A DNA stretch of 57,394 bases from Clostridiales bacterium. Its GTDB lineage: Bacteria > Bacillota > Clostridia > Christensenellales > Pumilibacteraceae. A model generated the notes under the pieces. That model did no database searches. It saw nothing but the letters and a program-made list of their open reading frames with translations, and had not been told where the DNA came from. Both the position numbers and the translations under genes were made by a program. Of this stretch, positions 17,069 through 25,278 are shown one piece after another. Location of the stretch: the NCBI GenBank assembly GCA_029070965.1, contig JAIEBI010000026.1, forward strand, positions 1 through 57,394, read 5' to 3'. How positions within the stretch are numbered: position 1 is the stretch's first letter; each line of letters starts with the position of its first letter.

Positions 17069-17944
17069 TTATTTATAACACCTGCCGCAGTTGGAACAGC
17101 CGTTGCAAATAAGTTTGTTTCCGCAACGCTGACAGTTTGCTCGATAATGCGGAACGTATAACTCGCTCTTTGGAATAGGCAATCCAAACCTATCCGTAAG
17201 CTTAAATTCGATAGGCTTGCCGCTGTGCGACAGTCCTTCCGCGTACGCCATATACGTTTGGCGTATTTTGCTTTTTATAAACTGAGTCTTGCCGTTCTTT
17301 ACGTAATAATTGCCCGTTTCTATAAACGCAAAGGTTACGTCGTACGCCTTGCACTCGTCGGATAGCTTTTTAACCCAATCGTAATGGCACGGTCGCGCTC
17401 CGTCGTAGTTTTCCCCGCCGCAAATCACCTGCTCTATTTGACCTTGCTCCAAATACTTAGCTATCGATATTTCGCCGATTAGCGGCGCGGTCATAATACC
17501 TTTGTGCTTGAACGGTAGATCGTGCAGTATGGGTATGCGCTCGTCGGCACGGCGTTGGTTTTCGCACGTAATGTTGAAGAACACGTTTTCCCAGCCGTCG
17601 CCCCAGTCCTTGGGCAATAGCTTACTTACGCGCTGTGGGCGTTTTGTCAATAGAAAAAACTTGACGTCCGGTCGGTCGTGAATTATATTCCAAACCTCGT
17701 TGCGCCACTCGTCCGCGCCTTCCACAAAAAAGTCGGACGTCATGCATACTCGTATCATCTCCCCGCTTTTTACCTTGTAGCTGCCGTCGCGATTTTTAGC
17801 CAGCGGATAATAAAAGCCGTTTGTCCTCGTAACGACCGAGCTGTCGCCGCCGTTATGCGTTTTGTCGAGATAATACATATAGCAGTGAGCACAGCCCTCG
17901 CTGCATTTTTGACAGCCGTGCCACGGATTCCAAATATCGTGCAT
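17069..17944 (-). CDS. DUF5131 (phage Gp37/Gp68-type) protein, radical-SAM-like
   Basis: 291 residues. The N-terminus has WNPWHGCQKCSEGCAHCY, the cysteine cluster that defines this family and resembles a radical-SAM 4Fe-4S site. The C-terminus has a second cysteine set (CQRCGNKLICNGCSNCGRCY), likely zinc or iron-sulfur binding. The reaction is unknown. The start overlaps the SirTM stop by 1 bp, so it is translated with the ADP-ribosylation genes. Structured element A begins 2 nt past its stop. Confidence 0.8.
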   Translation of the reverse strand: MHDIWNPWHGCQKCSEGCAHCYMYYLDKTHNGGDSSVVTRTNGFYYPLAKNRDGSYKVKSGEMIRVCMTSDFFVEGADEWRNEVWNIIHDRPDVKFFLLTKRPQRVSKLLPKDWGDGWENVFFNITCENQRRADERIPILHDLPFKHKGIMTAPLIGEISIAKYLEQGQIEQVICGGENYDGARPCHYDWVKKLSDECKAYDVTFAFIETGNYYVKNGKTQFIKSKIRQTYMAYAEGLSHSGKPIEFKLTDRFGLPIPKSELYVPHYRANCQRCGNKLICNGCSNCGRCYK

Positions 17945-18801
17945 TATATTTCCCTCTTTATCGCCGACAAAACATTGCCTATATCGTCGTTAATACAAAT
18001 GGAGCGGCTTTCGATTTGCGGCGGACACATCGCTTCGCCGTAGTTTATGCAAGCGTAAGTCGCCTTCGGATTTTGGCTTGTAAGCCGCCAAAACGGATAT
18101 TTGATTATCACGGGCGTGTTGCCACCCACGCCGAGTTCTAAAAACAGTATGCGCGAATCCTTATGCTTGTGGACAAAATCCTCGTACCGCGCGCACGCCT
18201 CGTCCCAGCCGTCGTCCTGCACAAACTTATCGTCGGCGCGCAAGTTCATCGTCATAGGCTTGCCGCAAATGGGACAGCGCGGAATGAGCTCGGTCGGGAT
18301 TTTCATATCCTTTTGTTCGGCGACCATGCGGCGGATAATGTCCTCGTTGTCGTAGGTCTTGTTATGGCAAGGCACAGAGCATTGAAACAAGCCGTAATCG
18401 CCCTGCGTATAGAATAACCGACGTTTATCGAACCCCGCTTTTTGAAAGCAGTGGTCTACGTTGGTTGTAATGACAAAATAGTTCTTGTCCTTTACAAGCT
18501 CGTACAGCTCGTTATACACAGGCTTGGGCGGGTCTTGGTAGCGGTTGATAAGAACGTACCGCGACCAATACGCCCAATGTTCTTCGGGCGTGGAATACGG
18601 ATAAAATCCGCCGCTGTACATATCGTAAAAATTATACTTTTGCTCGAAGTCACCGAAAGTCTTGCGAAAGCGTTCGCCCGAATAGGTAAACCCCGCCGAC
18701 GTGGAAAGTCCCGCGCCCGCGCCGATAATAACATAATCCACACTATCTAACGCGGCTTGCAGTCTTTTAATTTGCGCCGAGCAGTCTTGCGTAAATGTCA
18801 T
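17944..18801 (-). CDS. SirTM-class sirtuin (protein ADP-ribosyltransferase type)
   Basis: 285 residues. NAD-binding GAGAGLSTSAGF at the N-terminus; TTNVDHCFQKAG and TQGDYGLFQC replace the deacetylase His motif. That substitution marks the macrodomain-linked SirTM class, reported to ADP-ribosylate proteins rather than deacetylate them. Two structural-zinc Cys pairs follow (CSVPC, CPICG). I chose ATG 18801 because an SD (AAGGAT) precedes it. It overlaps the macrodomain gene by 35 bp. No GcvH-L or LplA2 partner, as in Staphylococcus and Streptococcus operons, is present. Confidence 0.85.
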   Translation of the reverse strand: MTFTQDCSAQIKRLQAALDSVDYVIIGAGAGLSTSAGFTYSGERFRKTFGDFEQKYNFYDMYSGGFYPYSTPEEHWAYWSRYVLINRYQDPPKPVYNELYELVKDKNYFVITTNVDHCFQKAGFDKRRLFYTQGDYGLFQCSVPCHNKTYDNEDIIRRMVAEQKDMKIPTELIPRCPICGKPMTMNLRADDKFVQDDGWDEACARYEDFVHKHKDSRILFLELGVGGNTPVIIKYPFWRLTSQNPKATYACINYGEAMCPPQIESRSICINDDIGNVLSAIKREI

Positions 18802-19534
18802 AATCGTAATCCTTGAAAACGTTGAAAATAACTTTGATTTTGCTGTGCGTTTTTTGCTTGTATTCGCCAACCGTTGCAATAGCTATCTCGGCGGCGCGGT
18901 CATTAGGAAAGTGAAATTCGCCCGTAGAAATACAGCAAAACGCTATGCTTTGCAAACCGTTTGCATCGGCAAGTTCGAGACAGGAGCGGTAACAGCTTGC
19001 AAGCTGCTCCTCGTGCTTTTTTGTAAGTCCGCCGTAAACTATCGGACCGACGGTATGCAAAACGTACTTGCACGGCAGGTTGTAGCCGCGTGTGATTTTG
19101 GCGCTGCCCGTCGGTTCCGGCTTGCCCTGCGCTTCCATAATTTCCGCGCACTCTTGCCTCAGCTGCACACCCGCAAATGTGTGGATTGCGTTGTCTATAC
19201 AACCGTGATTAGGATGAAAACAGCCGAGCATTTGCGAATTGGCGGCGTTGACTATGCCATCGCATTTGAGCGTGGTTATATCGCCTTGCCCAAGATAAAT
19301 ATCAGGCGAAATCGTCACAGGCGACAGCTCGGCAATACCGATTACGCCTTTAATGCGCAACTGCTCTTGCAGGTATTCGTCTTGAAGCCGCAAAAATTCC
19401 TCGCTTGCCTGCTTTGGCATGCGCACATTTACGAGCGCGCGAAAGTACCTACCCTTTTCCTTTTCGGAAAGAACAGGCACATCTTCACCGCGCTCTGCGC
19501 AAAGTATTTCGATTAAACGGTCTAACTTGGTCAT
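18767..19534 (-). CDS. Macrodomain ADP-ribose hydrolase, SirTM-linked zinc type
   Basis: 255 residues. A helical N-terminal extension (about 90 residues) precedes a macrodomain beginning GDITTLKCDGIVNAANSQMLGC. The insert GCFHPNHGCIDNAIH carries the Cys/His set of zinc-containing macrodomains found beside SirTM. It should remove ADP-ribose from the SirTM target, giving a write-erase pair. Start 19534 lies 2 bp after the cupin stop; a longer in-frame extension upstream overlaps the cupin gene and is less likely. Confidence 0.85.
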   Translation of the reverse strand: MTKLDRLIEILCAERGEDVPVLSEKEKGRYFRALVNVRMPKQASEEFLRLQDEYLQEQLRIKGVIGIAELSPVTISPDIYLGQGDITTLKCDGIVNAANSQMLGCFHPNHGCIDNAIHTFAGVQLRQECAEIMEAQGKPEPTGSAKITRGYNLPCKYVLHTVGPIVYGGLTKKHEEQLASCYRSCLELADANGLQSIAFCCISTGEFHFPNDRAAEIAIATVGEYKQKTHSKIKVIFNVFKDYDYDIYARLLGAN

Positions 19535-19536
19535 TC

Positions 19537-19884
19537 CTACACTACTGCGTCGGTCATTGTGTAACCTTGCAGCGAATTCTCCTTTACTTGTATGCAAATG
19601 TATTTTATACCGGCGTCGTCGGCAGCAAAGAATTGGCGTTTTGCCGCAGGCGGGATGCGCAACCAATCGCCGGCAGTCAAAACTACTTTTTCGCCGTCGA
19701 TTACGGCATAGCCCTTGCCTTCTATAACGGCGTAAATTTCTTCGTTTTGCTTGTGCGAATGAACAAACGGCACGCTCGCACCGGCGGGCAAAGTATTTAT
19801 GCTTATCTCGGCTCCCGTCAGTCCCAATGCGTCATGAAGCTCGATGCGCGGCTCGTTAGTGATAGTGATTTTGTTGTAATTCAT
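19537..19884 (-). CDS. Small single-domain cupin protein
   Basis: 115 residues. Cupin motif 1 (HSHKQNEEIYAVIEGKG) and motif 2 (GDWLRIPPAAKRQF) are visible. The metal-binding His/His/Glu of motif 1 is intact, while motif 2 lacks a clear His. It is the first gene of the macro-SirTM-DUF5131 operon, with a strong SD (GGAGG). It may sense or bind a small ligand; no reaction can be assigned. Confidence 0.85.
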   Translation of the reverse strand: MNYNKITITNEPRIELHDALGLTGAEISINTLPAGASVPFVHSHKQNEEIYAVIEGKGYAVIDGEKVVLTAGDWLRIPPAAKRQFFAADDAGIKYICIQVKENSLQGYTMTDAVV

Positions 19885-19916
19885 AATGCAACCTCCAATG
19901 ATTGTTTGTTGCTCTC

Positions 19917-19945
19917 ATTATATCACTTACAAAAGCGCAATACAA
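19917..19945 (-). promoter_or_regulatory. Promoter of the cupin-macro-SirTM-DUF5131 operon
   Basis: Minus strand TTGTAT (19945-19940), 17 bp, TATAAT (19922-19917). The 60-bp stretch toward the HxlR gene holds two GTTACT copies that could be regulator half-sites. Confidence 0.75.
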
Positions 19946-20004
19946 TACAGTTACTTTTTTATTATTCGGTAATAGATTTGTTACTAAGTTTCTATTTTGA
20001 ACTA

Positions 20005-20033
20005 TTGACTTTTGCGTGGATATTTGCTATAAT
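20005..20033 (+). promoter_or_regulatory. Promoter of the HxlR regulator
   Basis: TTGACT (20005-20010), 17 bp, TATAAT (20028-20033). The short leader carries the SD AAGGAG. Confidence 0.85.
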
Positions 20034-20054
20034 GCGAAAAAAGGAGTGAATACT

Positions 20055-20381
20055 ATGCTGACGCGCGAAGAATTACCCGAATGCCCCGTTGCCACTACCG
20101 TACAGCTTATCGGCAACAAGTGGAAGCTGCTTATAATACGCAATTTGATTTACAACGGCGAACAGCGGTTCAGCGATTTTCCCAAGACCATTCCAGCCAT
20201 AAGCAAAAAGGTTTTAACCGATAATCTTCGCGCTTTGGAAAACGACGGTATAATAAACAGACAGGTTTTTGCCGAAGTGCCGCCGCGCGTGGTGTATTCC
20301 CTGTCCGAGCTGGGCAAAACGTTAAAGCCCGTTTTAGACGCCATGGTAGACTGGGGTACCGAATACAAAAGCAAGCTGTAA
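20055..20381 (+). CDS. HxlR-family transcriptional regulator
   Basis: 108 residues, a single winged-helix HxlR domain (ATTVQLIGNKWKLLIIRNLI; FSDFPKTIPAISKKVLTDNLR). A Cys at residue 10 (PECPV) is at the position used for redox or electrophile sensing in several family members. Start 20055 has an SD (AAGGAG). It is divergent from the cupin-macro-SirTM-DUF5131 operon and likely controls it. Confidence 0.9.
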   Translation: MLTREELPECPVATTVQLIGNKWKLLIIRNLIYNGEQRFSDFPKTIPAISKKVLTDNLRALENDGIINRQVFAEVPPRVVYSLSELGKTLKPVLDAMVDWGTEYKSKL

Positions 20382-20398
20382 TACTTTACTTAAACAAT

Positions 20399-20431
20399 AA
20401 AGCGGGATTGAGTTTTTCAGTCCCGCTTTTT
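20399..20431. terminator. Bidirectional terminator overlapping a coding end
   Basis: Stem AAAGCGGGA / TCCCGCTTT with a 13-nt loop and a T-run on the + side. On the minus strand the stem encodes the last codons (KKRD) of the next gene, whose stop lies in the loop. Confidence 0.8.
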
Positions 20432-20860
20432 ACGTGATAGTATTTCGGTGTTTACTGCTTTTTTTACCGTATTAAACAAATGCATGCTTGTAGCTGTTTT
20501 TAAATAGTATTCCAGCCTATCCGAATATTCGTAAATATAAATATCGTTGTGCGTGCGCGAGGCAAACACCATAGGCAATTCGCCCACCTGCGCGGTAGCC
20601 ACAGGCGACGCGCTTTGTGCATAGGCATAATTTTGCGGCGCGGGCTGAGCATATCCACCTATCGGCGAACTGTTTTGCGCATAGCCGCCGTCGAACCCGT
20701 TGTTTTGCGGCGCAGTCGGCGTATAAGCGTTTTGGTAATTATTATTTTCAGGACTGCCGAAGTCGGTTGGAAACACAGTTTTTTCGCTGTACCCCGTCGA
20801 GTTTTGCTCGCTGTCGTTTTGCCTGCCGAACGCTCTTCTTCTGCCGTTATTTTCAAACAT
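20417..20860 (-). CDS. Small protein with Asn/Gln/Pro-rich N-terminus
   Basis: 147 residues. The first 95 are low-complexity (Asn, Gln, Ala, Tyr) and probably disordered. The last 50 (from GELPMVFASRTHNDIYIYEY) look folded. I recognise no family. A good SD (GAGGT) and the 4-bp distance from the serS stop argue that it is real and co-transcribed with serS. The final codons lie inside the terminator stem. Confidence 0.6.
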   Translation of the reverse strand: MFENNGRRRAFGRQNDSEQNSTGYSEKTVFPTDFGSPENNNYQNAYTPTAPQNNGFDGGYAQNSSPIGGYAQPAPQNYAYAQSASPVATAQVGELPMVFASRTHNDIYIYEYSDRLEYYLKTATSMHLFNTVKKAVNTEILSRKKRD

Positions 20861-20864
20861 AATA

Positions 20865-22139
20865 CTACCTCAAAATATCAGTGCCTAAGAACTCTTGCAA
20901 TACCTTCGGAACGGTGACCGAGCCGTCTTTGTTTTGGTTTTGCTCGACGATTGCGGGCAATACGCGCGAGGTTGCAAGCCCCGATCCGTTGAGCGTATGC
21001 ACGTAGCCGATTTTGCCGTCAGCGCCGCGGTAGCGCGTCATGTTGCGCCGCGCCTGATAGTCGTTGGCGTTGGATACCGAGCTGACCTCTTTGTAAATAC
21101 CCATGGACGGAATCCAAATTTCTATATCGTAGGTGCGCGCCATGGACGCCGAGCAGTCGCCCGCCGCCAGCTTGCTAAGCCTGTAATGAAGTCCCAGACC
21201 TTCCACCAAAGCACACGCCTTGTTTACAAGCTCCTCAAACGCCGCCTTGCTTTGGTCGGGCGTAGTGACCTGAACCATTTCCACCTTGTTGAACTGGTGA
21301 CCGCGAATCATGCCGCGCTCTTCGGCACGGTACGAACCCGCTTCCTTGCGGTAGCACGGAGTGTATGCAAACAGCTTTTTGGGCAGCTCGCTCTCCTGCA
21401 AAATTTCGCCGCGGTAAAGGTTGACAAGCGCGGTTTCCGCCGTAGGCAACATAAACCTGCGCGCCGCGCCGCCCTCGGCGGTTTCCACGCGGTAAACGTC
21501 GTCCTCAAACTTGGGGAACTGCCCCGCGCCAAGCCCGCATTCGTAATTAAGCATATGCGGCGGGAGTATAAAGTTGTAGCCGTCCGCCGTGTGGGTCTTG
21601 ATAAAGTAATTAATCAGCGCCCATTCGAGCAAAGCGCCGCGACCGGTGTACAGCCACGAGCCGTTGCCCGCAAGCTTTACGCCACGCTCGTAGTCGATAA
21701 GGTGCAAGCTCTCGCAAAGCTCAACGTGGTTTTTGATGGGGAAATCAAATTCAGGCTTGTTGCCCCAAACCTTGACCACCGCGTTGTTCTCCTTGCCGCC
21801 CGCAACAACGTCCTCGTCGGGAAGATTGGGAAGACAAAGCAATGCAGTCCTAAGCTCGTCCTCGACTGCTTTTAACTGTTCGTCGTTGCCCGCTATCTCG
21901 TCGCCCAGCTCGCGCATCTTTGCGAATATCGGCTGAACGTCCTTGCCCTCTTTTTTGAGCCGAGGAATGTCCGCGCTCACCTTGTTCTTTTCGGCTTTGA
22001 GCGCTTCGGTCTTGCCGATAATGTCGCGCCGCTTGCCGTCAAGCGCGAGTATAGCCTTTAAGTCGGCGTCACAGCCGCGCTTAGCAAACGCCGCCGCCAC
22101 ACCGTCCGGATTGTTGCGTATAAGGTTGATATCTATCAT
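20865..22139 (-). CDS. serS: Seryl-tRNA synthetase
   Basis: 424 residues. N-terminal helical arm (residues 30-100), then a class II core with TAETALVNLY, motif 2 (CYRKEAGSYRAEERGMIRGHQF) and motif 3 (NGSGLATSRVL). It charges tRNA-Ser and tRNA-Sec. Start 22139 has an SD (AAAGGA); the upstream in-frame start does not. It has its own promoter (TTGCTT, 17 bp, TATAAT) with a short leader that has no room for a T-box. Confidence 0.96.
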   Translation of the reverse strand: MIDINLIRNNPDGVAAAFAKRGCDADLKAILALDGKRRDIIGKTEALKAEKNKVSADIPRLKKEGKDVQPIFAKMRELGDEIAGNDEQLKAVEDELRTALLCLPNLPDEDVVAGGKENNAVVKVWGNKPEFDFPIKNHVELCESLHLIDYERGVKLAGNGSWLYTGRGALLEWALINYFIKTHTADGYNFILPPHMLNYECGLGAGQFPKFEDDVYRVETAEGGAARRFMLPTAETALVNLYRGEILQESELPKKLFAYTPCYRKEAGSYRAEERGMIRGHQFNKVEMVQVTTPDQSKAAFEELVNKACALVEGLGLHYRLSKLAAGDCSASMARTYDIEIWIPSMGIYKEVSSVSNANDYQARRNMTRYRGADGKIGYVHTLNGSGLATSRVLPAIVEQNQNKDGSVTVPKVLQEFLGTDILR

Positions 22140-22189
22140 GTGTTCGTCCTTTGGCTCGGTTGATTTTTTATCCAAGCTTTACCAACTCC

Positions 22190-22218
22190 ATTATATCATT
22201 GAAAGAAGATAAAAGCAA
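22190..22218 (-). promoter_or_regulatory. Promoter of serS
   Basis: Minus strand TTGCTT (22218-22213), 17 bp, TATAAT (22195-22190); about 45 nt of leader. Confidence 0.75.
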
Positions 22219-22248
22219 CAATATGCGCAAATTTATCGGTTTAATTTT

Positions 22249-23877
22249 TTACAAATCTTGTTGCTTTTTGCGCCTGAATTTAAATAAGTGCGTTACCTCC
22301 GATTTTATATTTATCGCGCCGGTAAAGAGTATTCCCAAAGAGTACACTACAACAAACGCCGTCGCCGCGATAATCATTTGCCAAAGGTACGGCATGGCAG
22401 TGTTTTGCAGCGCAACGGCAATTCCCCAAAACGCCAGCCCGCCAAGCGCAGTAAATATGAGCGGCTTGATAAACGCGTTTTTTATGTCCGCGCCGATAGG
22501 TAATTTTTTAGCCGCACTGCGCATAGACAGCGTAGCCGCAACGGCGTAGCACAGCGTGGTGGCAAACGCCGCGCCCGTAATGCCGAACGCACGCACGGTA
22601 AACGGCGTAAGTCCAACCTTGAAGCACGCGCCTATAAGCAAATTGATAACAGGCTTATGTGCCTTGTTATATCCCTGCAACACCGCCGTGGAAAGCTGCA
22701 ATACTCCCACGTAAAATACCGACATGGCTTGCACGCGCAATAGCTGCGACGCAAGCGCCAACTGCTCGGCGGTAAGTCCCTTGCGGTATAGCACGTTGCA
22801 CACGTGCTGCGGAAATACCAAAAACACAGCCGTTATCGGTATTACAAACAGCATTATCCACTTTGCCGCGCTCCTTGTAGGCTCCGCCGCATCCTCGCCC
22901 TTTTCCACTGCGCGAGTGATGGTCGGCAAAAATGCGATAGCCACCGACAGCACTACCACAGTGGGCATATTAATCAGCGTGCCGACAGGCCCGACAAACA
23001 GCCCGAACATTGCGGTAGCGCTTTCACGCCCCGCCCCGCCGTGCATAAGCAGGTTGATTACAAGCACCGAATCTATCATTTGCGTTATCGGCAAAACGAG
23101 CGCGCCCAATGTCACTGACAGCGCAAACGAGAACAATTCTTTAAGTATGGTTTTGTCCGCAACGGGCGGAGCGACTGACAGCTCTTCCGATATTTCGGTT
23201 GCAAGCGCTGGCACTCTGCTAATGCTTACCCGCCTTTTTCCCACCACGGCGTAGCGTATTACCAAATACAATAGCGCGGTAAGCTCGCTTGCCGACACGC
23301 CGATGAGCGCGCCCGCCACCGCGTACTTAACGCCGTACGGCATTAACAGCCTACTCAAATACAAGCCGAGCACGAGCTTGATTATTTGCTCTATCAGCTG
23401 ACTGATGCCGCTCGGGAACATGTGGCATTTGCCTTGGAAATATCCACGCAAAACGTTGATGCCGCCCGCAAACAAAAGGGACGGGCAAAGCGCAAGGTAC
23501 GCAACGCCAGCGTCGGTATTACCCTGCACGCCCGATATTACATTACGAAGTAAAGCCATGCCCGCAGTGCAAACAACCGACATGACAAGCAATGGCACAA
23601 TAGCGATTTTAATACTGCGCTTAGCCGCGCCGTCGTTGCCGAGCGCAGTGTACTTTGCCACCACGCGCGACACCGCGCCCGACATTCCGCTACCGCAAAA
23701 CGCTAACAGCACTGTGTACAGCGGAAAGACCATTTGGTACAAGCCCATGCCTTCCGCGCCCACTATATTTGTGAGCGGCACTCTGTACAGTGCGCCTATA
23801 AGCTTTGCTATCATTCCCATTACGGCAAGCGCGACCGCGCTCCTGCCGAACGACTTTGTTGTGTACTCTTTTTTCAC
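22249..23877 (-). CDS. SpoVB/MurJ-family lipid-linked polysaccharide flippase
   Basis: 542 residues with about 14 hydrophobic helices, of the MVF/MOP exporter group. It starts SFGRSAVALAVMGMIAKLIGALYRVPL, typical of SpoVB/YtgP. Such proteins flip lipid-linked wall precursors; SpoVB is needed for spore cortex. The start is GTG 23877 with no clear SD. It lies 38 bp behind the metallophosphoesterase-HD gene and may share its transcript. Whether it serves vegetative wall or cortex cannot be decided. Confidence 0.85.
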   Translation of the reverse strand: MKKEYTTKSFGRSAVALAVMGMIAKLIGALYRVPLTNIVGAEGMGLYQMVFPLYTVLLAFCGSGMSGAVSRVVAKYTALGNDGAAKRSIKIAIVPLLVMSVVCTAGMALLRNVISGVQGNTDAGVAYLALCPSLLFAGGINVLRGYFQGKCHMFPSGISQLIEQIIKLVLGLYLSRLLMPYGVKYAVAGALIGVSASELTALLYLVIRYAVVGKRRVSISRVPALATEISEELSVAPPVADKTILKELFSFALSVTLGALVLPITQMIDSVLVINLLMHGGAGRESATAMFGLFVGPVGTLINMPTVVVLSVAIAFLPTITRAVEKGEDAAEPTRSAAKWIMLFVIPITAVFLVFPQHVCNVLYRKGLTAEQLALASQLLRVQAMSVFYVGVLQLSTAVLQGYNKAHKPVINLLIGACFKVGLTPFTVRAFGITGAAFATTLCYAVAATLSMRSAAKKLPIGADIKNAFIKPLIFTALGGLAFWGIAVALQNTAMPYLWQMIIAATAFVVVYSLGILFTGAINIKSEVTHLFKFRRKKQQDL

Positions 23878-23915
23878 ACATATAGTATGATTAAAACTAC
23901 ACGGCGTAATGCGCG

Positions 23916-24920
23916 TTACTTACCGTTTAACAAGATTTCTTTTGCCTTTTTGTACTTTTCCAGCCGTTGTAAATCGCGATCGGTAACAGTTTTGAGCCGC
24001 GACAAATCGCTGTTATGTTCTAAGTCCGCAAGCTTGACTGCGCGCGCAAGCGGATTGTCTTTGAGCGCGCGCACGTAGTCGAAGTAGTCCACGTCCTTCG
24101 CGTGCGTCATAAGCTTTACCGCAGTCACCACCTCTTGCGAAAAGTTTTGTTCGAGTAATTTAACATCGATATCGGTGTCCTCTAATATATCGTGCAGCAA
24201 TGCTACGCACCGCGCTTCGTCCGAGGTTTGCTTTTCCGCAACCGCCATCGGGTGTCGCACGTACGGCTTACCTGCCCTATCCGTTTGACCCATGTGATAT
24301 TTGCCCGCCAAAAACATTGCCCTATCCACAGGGCTGCTTAGCGCGGCAAGCTTATACCTTTCGTTATTTGTTATCAGCTCGTCAAATGTAACGGGCGCAT
24401 AGTTGTTTATATCCACGCCCGCGTTTAGAGCGTGCGGAAGCACCCACAACGGCACATACTTTTTGTCTCGGCTGTTGTGGATATGCCCGTGTATCAAATA
24501 TCCGCCGTATTTGCGACTTGCATTCCATTCGAGCATCGGATAATGGCAGAGTGTGACAGCCACACCGTCAAGCGACATTTCGACATACTGCGCGATATTT
24601 ATAAAATACTCGGAATAATCGCGGAATTCGACACGCCCGTCATCCGCCACGATTGCCATGCCATGCCGCTTTAACCACTTGTAATCATGATTGCCTGCTA
24701 TAAGCACTTTTTTGCCGTTAAGGCGCGGCAAATAAGCAAACGGGTCTTTGCTCTCCCACACAAAATCGCCGATAATATACACCGTATCGTCTACCTTTAC
24801 GCGGTTGTTCCAATTATTTATAAGCGTCTCGTCCATTTCCTCGATATCGGTGAACGGGCGCGAACTGATTGTTATACTGTTCTTGTGTCCCAAATGCAAG
24901 TCGGAAGTAAAATAAATCAT
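23916..24920 (-). CDS. Metallophosphoesterase-HD fusion protein
   Basis: 334 residues in two parts. Residues 1-180: calcineurin-type phosphoesterase (SDLHLGHKN, GDFVW, GNHDYKW, CHYPM, HGHIH). Residues 205-334: RelA/SpoT-like HD domain (HPMAVAEK, LLHDILEDT, AVKLADLEHNSD), as in small alarmone hydrolases. Both halves keep their metal ligands. The pairing suggests processing of a nucleotide or phosphorylated signal, possibly (p)ppGpp-like, but the substrate is inferred only. SD GGGGA. Confidence 0.85.
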   Translation of the reverse strand: MIYFTSDLHLGHKNSITISSRPFTDIEEMDETLINNWNNRVKVDDTVYIIGDFVWESKDPFAYLPRLNGKKVLIAGNHDYKWLKRHGMAIVADDGRVEFRDYSEYFINIAQYVEMSLDGVAVTLCHYPMLEWNASRKYGGYLIHGHIHNSRDKKYVPLWVLPHALNAGVDINNYAPVTFDELITNNERYKLAALSSPVDRAMFLAGKYHMGQTDRAGKPYVRHPMAVAEKQTSDEARCVALLHDILEDTDIDVKLLEQNFSQEVVTAVKLMTHAKDVDYFDYVRALKDNPLARAVKLADLEHNSDLSRLKTVTDRDLQRLEKYKKAKEILLNGK

Positions 24921-24949
24921 AATATCCCCTTATGATATTTTTGTATATA

Positions 24950-24985
24950 AAAAATTCGAGCCGCGGAATAGACTGCGACTCGAAT
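24950..24985 (-). terminator. Terminator after the ferredoxin gene
   Basis: Minus strand stem ATTCGAG / CTCGAAT with a GC-rich inner part, then a run of Ts. Confidence 0.75.
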
Positions 24986-25009
24986 ATTTTTACGAAATTA
25001 CCTTATTGA

Positions 25010-25177
25010 TTATTCGGTAATGGCGCCCGTCGGGCATTCCCCCTCGCACGCGCCGCAGTCGATGCAGACGTCCGCATCCACTACGTACTTGCCGTCGCCC
25101 TCGCTGATAGCATTTACGGGGCAAGCCGCTGCGCAAGCGCCGCACGCTACGCATTCATCGGAAATTTTGTGTGCCAT
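25010..25177 (-). CDS. 2[4Fe-4S] ferredoxin
   Basis: 55 residues, the clostridial ferredoxin size. Two C-x2-C-x2-C-x3-CP motifs (CVACGACAAACP and CIDCGACEGECP) bind two clusters. It is a low-potential electron carrier for pyruvate oxidation and hydrogenases. Perfect promoter, SD GGAGG and own terminator make it a single-gene unit. It is too short for common ORF cut-offs. Confidence 0.95.
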   Translation of the reverse strand: MAHKISDECVACGACAAACPVNAISEGDGKYVVDADVCIDCGACEGECPTGAITE

Positions 25178-25205
25178 GGTACAACCTCCATAAATTTATA
25201 CGGTA

Positions 25206-25234
25206 ATTATAGCACAAACCGCGAAACTTGTCAA
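25206..25234 (-). promoter_or_regulatory. Consensus promoter of the ferredoxin gene
   Basis: Minus strand TTGACA (25234-25229), 17 bp, TATAAT (25211-25206). Both boxes match exactly, fitting a highly expressed carrier. Confidence 0.9.
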
Positions 25235-25278
25235 CGCCAAAAAATTATTTTTACGGTTAGCAACTGCGAACAATTATA

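Noticed and set aside
16900-17187. 95-codon minus-strand ORF across the end of the DUF5131 gene
   Set aside because: It runs through structured element A and the DUF5131 coding region in another frame, and has no SD or homologous domain that I can see.
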